Assembly (NCBI GenBank): GCA_026390345.1
Contig: JAPLGD010000056.1
Span: 1-37,142 of the forward strand
Origin: Candidatus Bipolaricaulota bacterium
Lineage (GTDB): Bacteria > Bipolaricaulota > Bipolaricaulia > UBA7950 > UBA9294
DNA: 37,142 bases
Reading direction: 5' to 3'
The stretch's first letter is position 1. Each line of letters starts with the position of its first letter. Positions 34,592 to 37,142 of this stretch are shown here, piece by piece. The notes under the pieces were generated by a model. That model was given only the letters and a program-made list of their open reading frames with translations, made no database searches and was not told the DNA's origin. The position numbers were made by a program, and so were the translations under genes.

Positions 34592-35638
34592 CTACTCCTG
34601 CGGCACGCCCCACAGACGTACGGTGCCGTCCCAACTCGTGGAGGCGATCAACGTCCCGTCGGGGCTGAAGGCAACGCGAAGGACTTCAGCCGTGTGCCCC
34701 TCGAGCGTCGCCACGCGGCGCTGCCCGGCGACGTCCCAGATGCCGACGGTCTTGTCGTGGCTGCCCGAGGCAAGAAGGGTTCCGTCGTGGCTGAATGCGA
34801 TCCCGTTGACGTAGCCGAAGTGTCCGCCGAGCGCGGCAACCACCGAGTAGTCGGCCGTCTTCCAGAGGTAGATGGCGTTGTCGTCGGTCCCCGCGGCGAG
34901 CAGATCGCCGAGTGAACTGTACGCGACGTCGCCGACCGGGTTCTGCGGCTGAGACAGCTTTGCGGCCACCTTCCCGCTCCCTGCGTCGAGCACGCCGGCC
35001 CCGTCCCAGCGGCCACCGTAGGCGAGCGCCGTCCCCGCCGGATCGAAGGCGACGGAGAGATACCCGCGCATCCCGACGTAGCCCCAGAGCTCTTCGCCGG
35101 TCGGGACCTTCCAGAGGCGGATGTCGGAGGACAGACTGCACGAGGCCAGCGTCGCGCCGTCCGGGCTGAAGGCAAGCTCCCAGATCTGCGCCGAGTGGGC
35201 CGCCCAGCCGCCGATGCGCTCGCCCGTGGCCGGGTTCCACAGCGTGATCGTTTTGTCGAAGCCGCCGCAGGCGAGCGCCGCACCGTCTGGGGAGAAGGCA
35301 CAGGCGACGATCTGCGTGGGAGACTCCTCGTAGAGCCGACGGACGACGGAGCCACTCTCGACGTCCCAGATTGGCACGGGGTTCTTCCCGCTTGCCGCAA
35401 CAAGGAGGCGGCCGTCGGGACTGAACGCGACGCTGCACTGGCTGAGCGCACCTCGCTTGTAGTCGGGGATCTCCAGTGTTCGGAGGAGACGGACCTGGCC
35501 GGCGTTCTCGATCGTAATCGGCTGCAAGGTGGGAGGCGAGTCGGCGCACGGGCACGGCAGGGAGAACCCGCCGATGCTACCTGCCGCCAATAGGCCAAGC
35601 GTCACTGTCAACTGCAGCGTTATCCTGTTCGTCCGCAT
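34592..35638 (-). CDS. Secreted WD40-repeat protein
   Basis: N-terminal signal-like segment (LQLTVTLGLLAAGSIGGFSLPCPCADS), then about seven WD repeats such as VAFSPDGTLIASTSWDGTVRLWGV and IAFSHDGTLLASGSHDKTVGIWDV. Confidence 0.9.
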   Translation of the reverse strand: MRTNRITLQLTVTLGLLAAGSIGGFSLPCPCADSPPTLQPITIENAGQVRLLRTLEIPDYKRGALSQCSVAFSPDGRLLVAASGKNPVPIWDVESGSVVRRLYEESPTQIVACAFSPDGAALACGGFDKTITLWNPATGERIGGWAAHSAQIWELAFSPDGATLASCSLSSDIRLWKVPTGEELWGYVGMRGYLSVAFDPAGTALAYGGRWDGAGVLDAGSGKVAAKLSQPQNPVGDVAYSSLGDLLAAGTDDNAIYLWKTADYSVVAALGGHFGYVNGIAFSHDGTLLASGSHDKTVGIWDVAGQRRVATLEGHTAEVLRVAFSPDGTLIASTSWDGTVRLWGVPQE

Positions 35639-35880
35639 CCTGACTCCTTTCTGAACGCGAGGTCGCGCGCGTGCGGGCGGCCTCCCCGCTGCGGATGGAG
35701 TTTACCGAAGCGACGGAGAGCCGGCACATGAGCTGCTGCAGATCCGGCAAAGCGAACAAGGAACCTCTTCCGACCACGATGAAAAGGAGAACGGTGCATC
35801 CCAAGCCCGGGCGTTCTCCCGAGCTGCTTCAGCATCATCGAAGCAGCCCTCGAGGCGGCGAGGGCAAGGGCGCCTGCGAA

Positions 35881-35915
35881 GAGAAAGGGCGCCCCCATCG
35901 GCGGCGCCCTTTCTC
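35881..35915 (-). terminator. Terminator-like hairpin downstream of the Crp/Fnr gene
   Basis: GAGAAAGGGCGCC - 9 nt - GGCGCCCTTTCTC, perfect 13-bp stem. Confidence 0.75.
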
Positions 35916-35942
35916 GCTAGCTAGTTGACGTCAGAAGGGTAA

Positions 35943-36605
35943 CTAGCTTGGCTCCTGCATCTTCAGCCGCAGGCCAGCCTCGTTCTTGATGACGATTCGA
36001 TAGCGACTCTTGTCGAGGATCCCCTCGCGCTCGAAGCGGTTGAGCGCAAGCGTCGTGTTCTCCCGCGCCGAGCCGATCATGTCGGCGAGCTCTTTGTGCG
36101 TCACCGGGAAGCCGATGAGGATCCCCTCGGTCGTCGCAACGCCGTACTCGTCGGAGAGTTTCAGGAGCTGACGCGACAGCCGCGCTTGGATGTCGCGGAA
36201 CGCGAGGTCTTCCAGCGTCTCCTCGTACTCCTTCAAGCGGTGGGCGAAGTGCCTCAGCAGATGCTGCAGCGCCGCCATGTCTTCCGCGACGGCATCGGAG
36301 AACGCCTTCTTGGAGACGCAGCGCAGTACGGTGTCCTCGATGGCCGTCGCCAGATGCCGGCGGAACTTCTCCCCGACGAGGCACATCTCACCGAAGATCT
36401 CGCCCTCGTTCAGGATTGAGAGGGTCAGCTTCTTCCCGCTCTCGTCGAGGTACGCCAGCTTCACACGCCCCGTCTCTATGAGGAAGACCGATGTGCTCGG
36501 AGTGCCGGGATGGTAGATCGTCTCCCCGCGGTCGGCGTGGAGTAGGTCTCCAAGCTCCGCCAGCATCCGCGCGAAGCTCACTTTGTCATTGGCAGTCGAT
36601 AGCAT
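35943..36605 (-). CDS. Crp/Fnr family transcriptional regulator
   Basis: cNMP-binding fold (GETIYHPGTPSTSVFLIETGRVKLAYLDESGKKLTLSILNEGEIFGEMCLVGE) plus HTH (VTHKELADMIGSARENTTLALNRFEREGIL); start at MLSTAND, alternative ATG at 36626. Confidence 0.92.
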   Translation of the reverse strand: MLSTANDKVSFARMLAELGDLLHADRGETIYHPGTPSTSVFLIETGRVKLAYLDESGKKLTLSILNEGEIFGEMCLVGEKFRRHLATAIEDTVLRCVSKKAFSDAVAEDMAALQHLLRHFAHRLKEYEETLEDLAFRDIQARLSRQLLKLSDEYGVATTEGILIGFPVTHKELADMIGSARENTTLALNRFEREGILDKSRYRIVIKNEAGLRLKMQEPS

Positions 36606-36805
36606 CCGCCCTCCCTTGTCCAGCATGAAGAGGCTAGCTCGCGACCGGTGCTTCGATGAGGAAACCTACGGTAGAGAAGGGGAAGATTCTCGCTCGCCAG
36701 ACGGTACAAGCGTCCCATAAGAAGAGGAACTGCGGCGAGGAATGGGATGAAAAGGGATAGCGTGGTCCTGACACCGATGCCGAGGTCCTACAATTTGCTC
36801 CCTAG

Positions 36806-37142
36806 AAAGGAGGTGATCCAGCCGCACGTTCTCGTACGGCTACCTTGTTACGACTTCACCCCTCTCGCGGAAGTTACCCTAGGCGCCCTAAGAAGGACGA
36901 CTTCAGGTACCCCCCACTCGGTTGGTGTGACGGGCGGTGTGTACAATCCCTGAGTACGTATTCACCGCGGTGTGGCTGACCCGCGATTACTAGCGATTCC
37001 GGCTTCATGAGGTCGAGTTGCAGACCTCAATCCGAACTGAGAAGGGTTTTTTGAGATTAGCTCCCCCTTACGGGATTGCAACCCTTTGTACCCCCCATTG
37101 TAGCATGTGTGTCGCCCCAGGCATAAGGGACATGATGACTTG
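36806..37142 (-). rRNA. rrs: 16S ribosomal RNA, 3' portion (5' part outside the window)
   Basis: Plus strand reads aaaggaggtgatccagccgcac...ggctaccttgttacgactt...gacgggcggtgtgtac, the reverse complement of the 16S 3' end, 1492 and 1392 regions. Confidence 0.97.

Noticed and set aside
35823-35850. GCTGCTTC/GAAGCAGC hairpin between the WD40 and Crp/Fnr genes
   Set aside because: Short stem with a 9-nt loop beside a better terminator at 35881..35915; not enough for a separate element call.

Overview
High-GC bacterial chromosomal window, about 37 kb and densely coded. It opens inside an Ada-type AraC/O6-alkylguanine methyltransferase gene, followed by a run of single-domain accessory enzymes (GNATs, SAM methyltransferases, DUF3795, GrpB). 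A long minus-strand block (about 21.4 to 8.4 kb) carries nusA, rny, spoVS, a SurA/PpiC-TPR foldase, mazG, a DUF4911-like gene, yqeG, an ornithine carbamoyltransferase, a fused CitD-CitE protein, citF, an HD-domain protein and LeuC/LeuD-like hydro-lyase subunits. The plus strand carries an RluD-like pseudouridine synthase, a COG2403 / cyclic-2,3-diphosphoglycerate-synthase-like GTPase, a complete 1184-aa pyruvate:ferredoxin oxidoreductase (nifJ), a 7TM-PAS-GGDEF protein, and an ArsR plus Cys-rich small protein pair. The right edge is the 3' end of a minus-strand 16S rRNA followed by a Crp/Fnr gene instead of a 23S spacer. Strongest candidates for something new: (1) a 61-aa secreted peptide precursor with three PIHVGGGP units (39-bp tandem repeats), a strong SD and two tandem 3' hairpins; (2) a CitDE-CitF-HD-LeuCD-like operon that may encode a (2-methyl)malate dehydratase / citramalate lyase route into pyruvate; (3) a 14-codon remnant of a second nifJ 3' end with its own terminator; (4) an ArsR/Cys-rich protein unit with a perfect operator palindrome over the -10. 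All functional calls are from reading translated sequence; no database search was run.
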